Shown piece after piece: positions 11,893 to 22,185 of a DNA stretch of 64,000 bases. A program made the position numbers and the translations under genes. Source of the DNA: Cercozoa sp. M6MM. Lineage: Eukaryota; Endomyxa: Ascetosporea. Within the stretch, counting starts at the first letter, position 1. Each line of letters begins with the position of its first letter. The notes below the pieces were generated by a model. That model was not told the DNA's origin and ran no database searches. It worked only from the letters and a program-made list of their open reading frames with translations. The stretch lies in NCBI GenBank assembly GCA_040357565.1, contig JBDODJ010000018.1. One strand, given 5' to 3'.

Positions 11893-13612
11893 ATGGGGTC
11901 TACTTCAATCAAGTGCGGCGTCGCCTTTGCCCTCGTGGCGCAGCTTCTGACTTCAGCAACACGCGCACAGACGACCTTGTGTTGCTTTGCGGAGACATGC
12001 GTTGAACCTGGCCAAAACTACACTTCCGCTCTCGCTGGAATTCCGTACCTATTTTCACACACGTGCTCTTGCACGCAAGAAGGATGGGCTGACTGCGTTC
12101 ACGACGAAACTCAAGGTGAATAATTATTTGTTATCCCCCCCCCCCCCCCCCCGTCATTGTGCTTCTTGTCTGCGCTGCAGAAGCGACCGAGGTGTGGCCT
12201 CCGCTCTGCTGTGCTCTTGCAGAGACGTGGTGCGTTTCGGTAAATCTTTAAATTTAGTTTGTCAGCCGAATCAGTCGGGATTCGTACACGAAAGAACCCC
12301 AACGTGAGTGTTGTTTAGCCAAACGACAGCTGGAGCGGGCCGGCTGCAGATTCAGAATTCGGCTTTATCTTTTGCCAGTATGTCTGCATTTAATCTCTAA
12401 CTGAAGTTTTTGTATTTCCGGACTGCGTCGCAATCCGTACGTAGGTGCGACGAGTCCGGTTCTTGGCACATGTGTTCCGGTTCGAATGGCGACGAAGATG
12501 TTCCTGTACTCCTCAAGTTGTTGTTCAGAGTTCCTCAACCAGTACGGATGCTTGTTTATGGAACTGCAGCCCTCGTGGCAAGCGGGAAACCAACCGTACA
12601 TTTCCCTGAGCCATGTTTTCGTATCGGAGACCCTAGAAGGTGATAATTGAGCAGTTCGTGGAACGTGACGACAGTGGAGACTCCCACACAACAGTGCTGC
12701 ACAGATCCGAGCGAATGCGTCGATATCGTGCCTTATCCGTCTTTTGCATGATGTGATTCATTGATAGAATCGATGATGTTGCCGGCTGCAGGGAGAAAAG
12801 TTACCCGTATCCGACGGAATCGTTTGTGAATGCGGGCCCGACGCTGCTTGGGTCAACTGCGTCGACACTTCCTGCTGCAACGGCGACGGCGACTGTGTAC
12901 CCTCGGGTGAGCGAATGAACGACGGCGAGCGCACTTGTCTCTGCGACGAAGGCTCTTGGACAGACTGCCAGACTGTGAACCCCAAGTGGTTCGTTCCCTG
13001 CTTTGTAGTCAGTCCTTTCGTTTACACAATACACTTAGCTGTCTGGACGAGGGCCACTGTGCCGAGAACGGAGAGTGGCTTGTCCAAGGTGCTGTCGAGT
13101 GTCAATGTGAAGCAGGCACTTTCACTACGTGTCGTCCCGTGCAAAACCAAGAGTGCTGCATTGATGGCAACTGCGTAAATTCACATCTTTGTTGCAAAAT
13201 TATAGAGTCTGAACAAGCGCTATAGGAGTGACTGCAGGTTCAAGCGGGCGGTTGGCTCACCGTCGGAGAGTTGCGCTGCATGTGCGAACAAAACGGCACT
13301 TTGAGCCAGTGTCAGCTTGCCACGAAGGAAGCTTGCTGCTGGTCGGACGACAACTGTGCAGAACATGGCGAAATTGGGACCAACGGCGTGCTTGAGTGCA
13401 CCTGCAACGTGAGATTTGGCCCTTCTTGCATGTATATTGTAGATTTTACCACCCTTCTGGACTCGTAGGATGGAACATGGGAAACTTGCAGCGTCGTTCC
13501 GCAAGGTGACGCGTGTTGTTTCAACAATGAGTGCGTGGCGCATCAAGAAAAGCTACAGATAGGCAACATCGTTTGCGACTGTAACGACGGCGTCCTTGAA
13601 AACTGCCACTAA
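11893..13612 (+). CDS. Secreted protein of repeated cysteine modules
   Basis: The ATG at 11893 starts a signal peptide (hydrophobic FALVAQLLTSATRAQ), cut probably after TRA or RAQ. The rest is a run of about seven modules of roughly 45 residues with the plan CC-x(4-5)-C-x(n)-G-x(5-9)-C-x-C-x(3-4)-W/F-x2-C. Clear examples: CCFAETC with TCSCTQEGWADC; CCNGDGDC with TCLCDEGSWTDC; CCIDGNC; CCWSDDNC with LECTCN; CCFNNEC with IVCDCNDGVLENC. Exon edges such as 12115, about 13175 and 13409 fall at matching places in the module. Stop TAA at 13610-13612. Exon joins between 12235 and 12690 are uncertain. Function unknown; a disulfide-rich surface or cell-wall protein is the simplest reading. Confidence 0.72.
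12136..12152. repeat. Poly-C tract in intron
   Basis: A run of about 17 C inside intron 1 of the cysteine-rich gene, upstream of the acceptor ctgcgctgcag. It is placed like a polypyrimidine tract. Confidence 0.8.
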
Positions 13613-14122
13613 ATTTTAAGAAGTTCAGTTTGATTGTACTAACCAACGTTAAACCATACAGTACAAACCATATACAGCTTATTGAAAATGTCACGGTGTC
13701 ATTGCAAGATCTCCATCATTAAACAACTATTTTACTTGGCACTAAACTAGTGAAATCAGTTCCATTCGATATCAATGGTGTGCCATCGTCACTTCAAAGC
13801 CGAGGTTCGTAAAGTAGTCAGTGATTAGTGCGTCAAAGCCACATTAGTTCATGGTGTTTCGGGTCTCCTTTGATGCTGTCAAAGCTAGAGCAGAGTGCTT
13901 CTTCATCGGCGACGCTGCACAGGCGTATGTGGGATTTCGGAGATGCGTCTCGTGCGGAATAGGCTCGACCTCGGGCGCTGGGAAGTCTGTGCTCGCCCGG
14001 TGTCGTTGGATGTCACCTCGGATACACCCGACGGAGTCACAAAACCCATACCCGTCGGTGTTTTCAACTTGCTACTCAAAACGAAACGCACTTCTAGCAC
14101 ATATTGACAGACAAGCGTGCAC
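13613..14122. other. Convergent intergenic region
   Basis: Lies between the stop codons of the cysteine-rich gene (+) and the CK1 kinase (-). AT-rich at first, then GC-richer. No gene recognised. Confidence 0.4.
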
Positions 14123-16153
14123 TCAGCAAATGTACCGGGCGCGAACTCGAACGGCAGGGTCGTGATCAGCGCGCAACGAGAGGCGGTTCTTTTTGTTGGA
14201 CACCCACTCGTGCGACGCCTGCTGTGCGTGCAACTTCGGTGGCTTTTTGTGCTTCTTTGCAGTCGTCAACGTCACACGACGCACATTCGAGGCGCGCACC
14301 GGGGATGGAGTCGCTGGAATTTCCCCGGCCATGAAGGTCGCAGGCGGTGCCGAGGCGTTTCGCGGCTGCGGAGACGGGCGAGGAGTCAGCGGAGCACGGT
14401 CGTCCTTGCGAGCCGTCGTCACGAGCAGAGGCGACTGCGTCTGTCGTCGCAGCAGGGAAGAGCGTCTTTGAGCCAGTTGAGCCTGCTGCTGCGAGCGGTG
14501 GCCGTTCTCAGACTCCTCGTCGTCCGAGTTTTCTTCCTCCATCGGCTCCAGATCGAGAGAGGTCTCGAGCTGCCCGAGCGGCAAGTGGCGCGGCAGAGGC
14601 GCTGTGCCGCTGCGACCAATCGAGCGTAGTTTCTGCTCGCGCTCGTACTTTGTTGCAAACTGCAGCAGCATGTTTTCGAACTCAGCGTACGCTGGCCGCT
14701 CCGAGTACTTGATTTGGTACGCAAGATCAAGGAACTCACAGAAGACGCTTGGTAGGTGCTTGCACAGTACTGTCGGGCGGTACTTCTGCTTCAACTCGCG
14801 AATGAGACCATAGCAGCCGTCGTCTCCGGCTCGTGCACCTCGGCCTTGCCATGGCAAACGACCGAGAAGCATGTAAATGAGTCCGTAGCCAAGTGCAACG
14901 AGGTCGTCGCGTCGCGCTTGTCTCATTCCAGAGTGTGCCCAAAGCGAGGCATATCGCGGTGTACCGGACAGGCGTCGTCCTTCAAGCAATGGCACGTGGT
15001 CTCCACTTTGTGTGTCCTGCCAGTCGCGTGCCAGACCAAAGTCGACAATGCACATGCGCGGAATGCTTAAAAGCAGTTCTTCGTCCGACATCTCGGCCTT
15101 GCAGCCGCGCGGAAGCACGAAATTGTCGGGCTTGACATCGCGATGCACAACACAGCCAGCGTCGTGCACGACCTGCACAAGGCGCATGATTCGAGCACCG
15201 ATACGAGCAACCACATGCAGCGGCATGCCACGAGGAATGAGCTCTCCTTCGTCTTCATTGTACTTGCTCTGCAGAGTGGCCAGCTCCGAGTCGGGTAAAC
15301 GTTCCTCCTGCCGCTTGCGCTCGCGCCGACGGTACTCGCAGACGTTCTCGAGCGAGCATCCCATTTCTTCCAATGCGAGAAGACGCGCTGTCACACTCTT
15401 GGGTGTCGCACTGCTGCGACGATGGCTCGGCGCTCGGTAGTGTCTCATCACCTTCGCCGGAATCCTGTTGGCCGGAACGTGCTCTTCGTAGGCGAGAACG
15501 CGAGGAAGCGCACCGAGAGCAAGTTGCGGCTTGCGCCACATTCGCGAGTACAAGTGCCACTCCGTCCGTAGTTGAGAGTGCGCGGTTGGTCCGCTGTCTT
15601 CTGTCAGCTCGATCTTGAGTGCAGTCTTCCACAGACGCAGAGGACCCACCGGTTGCTCTCCTGACGAAGCAGTCACAGTCTTGGTGGTGCCGCCAGAGGA
15701 AATACCAGCAGAGCCGCTGTAACTGCCGCTCGGCTGAAGCTCGAAGCTGAGCCCACACCCTGCCGGAACGTCCATTGGAACGACGCGGAGTGTCGTGAGG
15801 CCCATGTAGTCGCGACGTTGCTTCACGCGATGAGCAGCCCACACTTGGCCAAAACTACCAGCACCAAGCCGAACTTGCACGATGAACCTGTTTTCGTCCG
15901 TTCCAATGGCAGATTCCCAGACTTCGTCCGAGGAAACCGAACGAGATTGATCCCGCGACGAGTCCTCTCCAAGAACGTCGCGCATCTCACCGTGCTCGCC
16001 TGGGTAGTCGCCAGAGAGTTGCCACTCGTCCTTGTCTCTCATTGGGTCTGCGTGACCATAGTAATCGATATGGTCTAAATTTAGATCCGACATCCTCGTC
16101 CGACACTCTAAAACGACAGTATTAAAAAAAGCGAAATGGACTCTGAAAGGCAA
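14123..16153 (-). CDS. CK1-family Ser/Thr protein kinase
   Basis: Single uninterrupted frame of 676 codons, which is unusual here. Catalytic landmarks: glycine loop LGAGSFGQVW (about 96-105), ATP lysine in TALKIEL (Lys180), HRD loop VVHRDVKPDN (Asp339), DFG in CIVDFGLARDW (Asp371), and the CK1 hallmark GTPRYASLWAH followed by RRDDLVALGYGLIYMLLGRLPWQG (about 398-437). This replaces the APE motif of other kinases. The glycine loop and ATP lysine are about 80 residues apart because of a Gly/Ser/Thr-rich insert, and a second Arg-rich insert precedes the catalytic loop. The C-tail (from about 520) is Ser/Pro/Arg-rich and basic. A second in-frame ATG at 16093 (MSDLNLDHID) is an equally good start. 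CK1 kinases act on many primed substrates, so none can be assigned. Confidence 0.92.
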   Translation of the reverse strand: MPFRVHFAFFNTVVLECRTRMSDLNLDHIDYYGHADPMRDKDEWQLSGDYPGEHGEMRDVLGEDSSRDQSRSVSSDEVWESAIGTDENRFIVQVRLGAGSFGQVWAAHRVKQRRDYMGLTTLRVVPMDVPAGCGLSFELQPSGSYSGSAGISSGGTTKTVTASSGEQPVGPLRLWKTALKIELTEDSGPTAHSQLRTEWHLYSRMWRKPQLALGALPRVLAYEEHVPANRIPAKVMRHYRAPSHRRSSATPKSVTARLLALEEMGCSLENVCEYRRRERKRQEERLPDSELATLQSKYNEDEGELIPRGMPLHVVARIGARIMRLVQVVHDAGCVVHRDVKPDNFVLPRGCKAEMSDEELLLSIPRMCIVDFGLARDWQDTQSGDHVPLLEGRRLSGTPRYASLWAHSGMRQARRDDLVALGYGLIYMLLGRLPWQGRGARAGDDGCYGLIRELKQKYRPTVLCKHLPSVFCEFLDLAYQIKYSERPAYAEFENMLLQFATKYEREQKLRSIGRSGTAPLPRHLPLGQLETSLDLEPMEEENSDDEESENGHRSQQQAQLAQRRSSLLRRQTQSPLLVTTARKDDRAPLTPRPSPQPRNASAPPATFMAGEIPATPSPVRASNVRRVTLTTAKKHKKPPKLHAQQASHEWVSNKKNRLSLRADHDPAVRVRARYIC

Positions 16154-16806
16154 CTGTAGGCACCTTGAAATCGAGTTTGCGATGGTGACGAATTTGACCG
16201 GGCCGAAGATGAAGCAAGTCGAAGTCTATCCTACTGAACTTTCCAAACTACCTCATTGTGAGTACAAACAGTATAGAAGAAAGGAAACCTTTGCTCGGAG
16301 CAGTCGGTAAGGCAACCACGGGTCAGGCACCCTGAACGACTGACCAGCTGCACCCGAAAATTTACGTCCTGAGGGGTGCTTCTATGCTTAAAGTGCGCAC
16401 TGCACGCAGTGTAGACGCGAATGACGGAGAAGCAAAACCAGAAACAAGAAGGACGAGAAACGCTCCTCAGAAACGGTATGTTTGACTGGGCAAAAACAAG
16501 TAAAATCGATAAGTTAGATCTGGAAGTTCATTGGTTGAATGACCCTCGGCTGACTTGCGAAGGTGATGACATATTCGATCGATCTTTCGTTTGCGCCGTT
16601 CATCTCGTATATTAGGGCGACACGACTTGCATCGCATTTAGCTGATGGGAACTCAACTGAAGTGAAAACGTGGGGCAAGTGAAACCCGTGGACGTGAAGG
16701 AAACGAAAAGCAAGGTGCATGAACGGAATTTCCAAGGCGAGGCAGCAACGCAACCGTCAATACAACGCAACCGTCAATATATTAATAACGTAAACGACTA
16801 GAAGAC
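16154..16806. other. Intergenic, with 17-base tandem duplication
   Basis: Lies between two minus-strand genes. It contains an exact 17-base direct duplication at 16746-16762 and 16763-16779. A 64-codon plus-strand frame at 16421-16615 has no recognisable features and was not called. Confidence 0.45.
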
Positions 16807-19716
16807 TCAAGTTGCGCCAGTCTTCGCAGCGACAAAGCGATGTCTCGAACGATGCGCCAAGTGAGCCGTCGTGGCAAAGTTCACCTCACTGTCTTCCTGC
16901 CCGTGTCTTTGATCTGAGTGGGTCAAATTCAAGTGTTGGTGCTTTGAATGCTTTGCAGAGCGGTGTTTTTTCTTTCTCGACGACCGCTTCTTCCGCTTGG
17001 ATCGACGCTTCTTGACGCGGTGCTTAACTGAGGTGCTCTCTGCCGCCGGCGTAAAAGTCGATCCCAGTTTGCCGAGTTCTTTTGACTCGTCGCGGTGTTT
17101 CGTGACGTGGCGGCGAAGTTTGTTCTTCTCGGCCGTTTCCTTCTGCAATGCGCGACGCAGCTCTTGCAGCTGCACTTCGGCGCTATCGAGCTCTCGACGA
17201 GCAGACGTGTTGAGCTCCGACGCAATGTTCTCGAGCTCTTGTGTTCGCGATCGCCACGAGTTCTATAGGCACACAGAACGTCCAAGTTTAACGTCAACAC
17301 ACATTCACGCGAGAGAAAAGTGATTATGGCGAGTACCAGCTCGCTTTGGAGCTCGCCGTTGCGATGTTTGAGCTCACACGTGTTGCTCGTGAGTTGCTCA
17401 CACTGCTCGCGCAACGTCGTCACCTCGCGCTGCAAGGCCGATTGCGCTGTCTGAACATCCCGCAAGTGCTCCATCGCATTGGCCTAAATTATCAACACCG
17501 GGGTTAAATTCAAACGACACAGCTGCTGACAGAATCTCTGGAAAAGCTACCGCTTCTTTCTCACGAATCTGCGAGATCTTCATTGCATGCTCTGCTTCAG
17601 CGCGCGAAGCGAGGATTTGACGCTCAGCCTAAGAACCGGAGCTGGTGAGATTTTTCACTGCAAGATAGATCGGCTGTACAGCTCGTTTGATGGCATCACG
17701 CTCGTCGGAGAGTTCCTTGACTTTCTCTCGCAAGGTTTGCTCGAAGCGCTCTTGCTGTGCAGAAGCGTGCGCAGCCTCGGCTGTTTTCAGAGTTATCTGC
17801 TGCCGGAAATCTGCACAAATTGATATCGTATTTCTTTTAGTAGCAACATGCAAAGGAAGGAACAATCGTACCACTCTCAAGTGCTCGAAGCTCGAGTTCA
17901 ACTCGCCGTTGCAGTTCGTCTAGATCGGAGCGAAGCTGAGTGTTCTCAAGCTGCAATGGTTCCACTTGGTCCGTCAAATCGCGGATCTGTCGATCACGCT
18001 CCGAGAGCTTGCGAGCAGTATCTTGTTGCAGGTTCGCAAGTTGCTCTTGCGCAAGGGCCTCGTTGCGTTGCGCTTCCAGTTTCGCAGCGGCCACGCATTC
18101 CTGCACGGAGGCACAGACAAAGAAGTGCAAGCATTTCAGGATCTGGGCCGAAACTTACGTCGAGAGCACGACGTGCGCGCACGAGTTCCAACTCATGCGC
18201 CTTGGCAGCATCGATACGGTTACGCTCAGCACTCTCCTGCTGCGAAAGCAGGCGCTGCTGCCAGAGTTGCCGCTCGTCTCCGAGCTGTTGAGCCAGTTGG
18301 TCACGCTCGCGCGCCACAGCGTCCTCTGCTTCGTCCGACACACGCTTGGCTTGCGCCTGGAAGTGCGCCGTTGCTCTCTGCGCTTCCTCCAGCTGCTGAC
18401 GCAAGCTTGCTTTTTCTTCCGCGTCTACAGCCGCAAATACATCCCTCTCCGTAAAGCAGAAACAGACTCTTAGTTACCGCGTTGCTGAACCTCGTTGCGC
18501 TCCTTGGCGATCATAGCCATGCGTTCTTCTGCTCGATGCGTGGCTTCCTGTAGACACAATCAAGTTTTCAAAAGCAAGCGAACTGGACTGAACTACAAAT
18601 CACCGTGATCTGCACCAGTCGCTGCTCAAGCTGCTGCACTGAGAACTGCAGTTCGTCGCGCTGCTGGCGCGTTTTGGTGAGTTCGGCCGTTCGTTCGCGC
18701 AGCTGCACTCGTCCGCGCTCCAGCAGGCGCTCGGCTTCGTCTGCTCAGAAAACAACATTAGTCCCCCCCCCCCCCCCTATTTCATTAAGTCTAAACAGAC
18801 TGAACGCCGTGGAGTGCAACACACCTGCATCTGCGAGTGCGCTTCGATGTGCAGCATGCTGAGCGGACAACTGACGACGTGCTTCGTCCGTTTCACATCG
18901 AATCTGCAAGGACAAGCTTAAAGCTCAAATTTCGACAGTAATCGGAACTGTCCACTCGTGTTAGATTTACCTGTTGCACGCAGCTCTGAGTGGCCTCAAG
19001 TTCCTTGTGAAGTTCGTTGTTCTCCGTGGCCAACGAGCGCGTTTTCTCGGCGGCAAGACGCACCTGCTGCTGCATGTGCTCCAGTTCGTGCGTGTGCAGC
19101 TGACGCGAGCGTTGCAACTCGTCGGTGATGCGCGCCATCTCTGCGCGCTGCTCGGCCGCGCTGCGTTCGACTGAAGTGGCGCGTGCCTCTGCTTTGGCCA
19201 GTTGATCGCGCAGTGAGGCTACTTCGCTCGACAAGGACTCATTCAAGTTGGCCAAGCGCGTCAGCTCGCTCTCCGTTGTTGACTGCCAAAAAGAGAAGAC
19301 GGTGTATTGGTAGAGTTTTTTTCCCTATACTCTACGGGTGCGGAGTAATGTGAAACGCACCCAGACTTTGCGTCGCTCCGATTCAAGTGAATTCGATAGG
19401 TACTTGCCCTTGTCCGCGGTGCGACTGCGCACCTTGCGCTCGTAAGTGCGCGTGTTGCTCGCAGTTGGTGCACTCACGTCGGTCAGAAATGGCGGCCTTT
19501 CGATCACATCGTCGCTCTGTTTCTGTTTCTGGCCAGAGTTTTGTCGCAGCGTCTGCGTCTCCAGTTCCGTGTCTTTGCGTTTCGAGTGACGCAGTGCGAA
19601 GCGCAGGTGTCGACTAAATTCGCAGCGACTCAAAAACTCCAAGACAGAAGTTGGTAAATTTACTAACCGACGACATACCTGGCCGTCGAGAAGTCGTTGG
19701 CAAGCTCACCCGACAT
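16807..19716 (-). CDS. Long coiled-coil protein with basic C-terminal tail
   Basis: Start MSGELANDFSTA at 19716-19679 joins in phase to 19613-19361 (RHLRFALRHSKRKDTELETQ...). More than ten further exons follow with almost pure heptad-type sequence, for example SLSSEVASLRDQLAKAEARA, NNELHKELEATQSCVQQ, DEAERLLERGRVQLRERTAE and TLREKVKELSDERDAIKR. The protein ends with a dense Lys/Arg cluster (KKRRSKRKKRSSRKKKHRS) and stops at 16807. The tail could be a nuclear or microtubule-binding signal. It resembles centrosomal or basal-body scaffold proteins only in composition, and no specific family was identified. One intron carries a C run at 18763-18777 on the plus strand. Confidence 0.75.
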
Positions 19717-20129
19717 TGGCCGTTCACTTTTGCGGCCCAATCTGCTTGACTAGCCGTGATACTGACTGCTCGCTGAAAACCGTGCAGCAAGAGCTGCTCA
19801 CTTCGCTTTCTGCAGTTCGTTCTCACGAGTTGTATCGCGTCTCGATTCGCCGAACAACATTACTCCGAAATTCCTCGATTCCCCGAAGCAAGGCCCAAAA
19901 CTCCAGGCAGCTGTTTAGGTTCGTCAGCATGCAGTTAACTGAACTGTACTTGTACTGTACTGAATTTGACAAAACAAAAACAGTTTTTTTTTTGTATTTC
20001 ACGCAAAATTGTAGCCAGGCTCAGTCAGTTTGTTCAAAAGACAGCGATCGTTTCGTTTTGCAGGAGTCGGCGTGTGCTAGCTCTGCATTTTCTGGACTAG
20101 CGGTAGTCAGGTAGCTGCAAATTCGCGAG
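19717..20129. promoter_or_regulatory. Divergent promoter region (coiled-coil gene / GNA1)
   Basis: 413 bases between opposite start codons. It contains repeated GTAC words (gtacttgtactgtactg near 19945-19965) and an A/T run near 19980-19995. No defined promoter motif recognised. Confidence 0.4.
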
Positions 20130-20870
20130 ATGTCGCACGAACAAGCATTGAAATCACTCGACCCCGAAGAGTACGAGACGCGTCCGCTGCAACGGTCGGA
20201 TTTCGATACCGGGTTCCTTGAGTTGCTTGCAAAGCTTACAATGGTACGGCTTTCTTCAAAAAAAGCAATCAGTGTCACCGAACAATGCGATGGATGTAGG
20301 TGGGTGAAGTCGATCGTGCTCTGTTTGAGCGAACATACAGCGAGATGTTTGACGTACACTTAAACCTTCTTTGTTTTGACATGCGTGGTGCAAGAATATG
20401 CTGAGTGAATTCAAACACAGGACGAGAACTCGCCGTACAATGTGGCAGTCGTGCGGCACAGGTCAAGCGGCAAAATTGTGGCGACGGCTGCGATGTTTGT
20501 CGAGCGAAAATTTATCCACGAGTGCGGCAAGGGTAACCATGTGCTGTGTGTGCGCTTTGCGGACAAACTACACCAATACTCATTTGCAGTCGGCCACATC
20601 GAGGACGTTGTGGTGCACGATGAGTTCCGAGGAAAGTCACTCGGTGTGCACATTGTTAACTACGCGTTGCAGGTATGTTTTCCTTCTGTTTTTGCGTGCA
20701 ATTCTTGCCAAAGAAAGGTATTTTGTGTGTGTGTGCAGATCGCAAAACAGCAGGGCTGCTACAAGGCCATTCTAGACTGCCGCGAAGGGCTCGAGCACTT
20801 CTACAACAAATCCCAGCTCGAAAAGAAGGGCATCCAGATGGCTGTCTACTTTGACGCCGCGGGTCTCTGA
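20130..20870 (+). CDS. GNA1: Glucosamine-6-phosphate N-acetyltransferase
   Basis: GNAT enzyme that acetylates glucosamine-6-phosphate with acetyl-CoA on the way to UDP-GlcNAc, used for chitin, glycoproteins and GPI anchors. Exons 20130-20243, 20300-20353, 20421-20532, 20590-20672 and 20739-20870 join in frame to give 164 residues, close to the yeast enzyme. Signatures: RPLQRSDFDTGFLELLAKLT near the N-terminus, GKIVATAAMFVERKFIHECG, the acetyl-CoA loop GHIEDVVVHDEFRGKSLG (Q/R-x-x-G-x-G/A type), and C-terminal CREGLEHFYNKSQLEKKGIQ, where the family has DC..N..FY.K.GF. All parts expected of an active enzyme are present. Confidence 0.95.
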
Positions 20871-21082
20871 CCGTGAGGCACTTACAATGCAAAGAAACCG
20901 AACGTGAGTAGCTGTGTCTAGTAGCTTTTTGCACGCTTCTCTCAGTCTGTTTTCGAATTGTTCAGTGCTGACTCCACACGCTTCGAGTAATTACCGCAAA
21001 ACGGGAGAAATTAATACAAATTTGTAGTAATAGGGTGAGTAATTTTGGTGTCAAATCTGTTTCTCAAGGACGCCGACGCCCA

Positions 21083-22074
21083 CTACATCAGTGCTCGTGC
21101 CGGGTGTGGCCGTTGTTTCGCCGAGTACTGCGTCGCTTGGTGCCGTCGAGCGCGTCTGCCAGTCGTACGGTGAGTGCTGGGTCGGTGAGCAGGGGCGACG
21201 GCTGGTGTCGCAACGACTTGACCGACGGACTGGTTGTTGGTGCCACCTATCAAGCAGCTAGGTTATACTGACAAACACAGTACGATGAAGATGTACCATG
21301 TTGGCCAACACAGCCGCACAGTCGGTTTCGCATGCTTCGGGAATCTGCATGTCAGCGTCGTTGTCAGCGGCGAGTTGTCGCAGCGCCTGCAGACTCTGTT
21401 CAAGCGTGTCGAGTCGGAACGTGTTGTTTGACACGTACGACACTGATGGGAGTGACTGGTTCCCTCTGCGCAAACCTCAAAGTGTCATCACCGCTGTAAG
21501 CGAAGCTAAAGAATTAAAAAAGAGTTACTGTGGTTTGTCTTTGCGGTACTCGAGACAGAACTGGCAGCGCCAGCGCCAGGTGAGATTGTCGCTTTCGCAC
21601 ACTTCGCAGGTCCACCTGAGCACTGGTGGTGCCGCCTACCGGGACAGGACAGGGTCATCGCAGCTCCTAAGTGTAGAGAGAGATGAGAACTACCGACAAA
21701 GGAAAGGTGTGTTCCCACACGACTTTGAGCCAGTCGAAGCGAAACTGCCGTGGCACATCGATGCACATGCAATGCACGTCACCTACCGGGGGGCAGGGGT
21801 ATTTTTGTGCGACAAAACGTGTGTATGTGTGTGTGTGTGCGTGTGTGTGTGCATGTGGTACCGTTGTCCATCACTTTCGATGGCCGCAACAGCACGACAC
21901 CGTCCTTGCTCTATCGCACCCACACATATAGAGTGCAAGGTTACCTCCAGTAGAAACAATAGCTACCTGGAAGGCGACCAAGCCGCGTGTTGTGCCCTTG
22001 AACTTGGCGGCCGCTGCCTTGGCCAGGACGGTCACTGCTTGCGCAGACGGTCTCTGTGCAAAAACGTATCGCTG

Positions 22075-22124
<50 letters not shown>

Positions 22125-22134
22125 NNNNNNNNNN

Positions 22135-22185
<51 letters not shown>

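Noticed and set aside
12120-12152. Frameshift or pseudogene in the cysteine-rich gene
   Set aside because: The apparent break is an ordinary intron with gtgaat donor and gctgcag acceptor.
14117-15618. Several plus-strand frames of 80-170 codons over the CK1 gene
   Set aside because: They are shadows of a GC-rich coding strand. The minus strand holds all kinase motifs.
16421-16615. 64-codon plus-strand frame
   Set aside because: Polar composition, no domain, no splice or context support.
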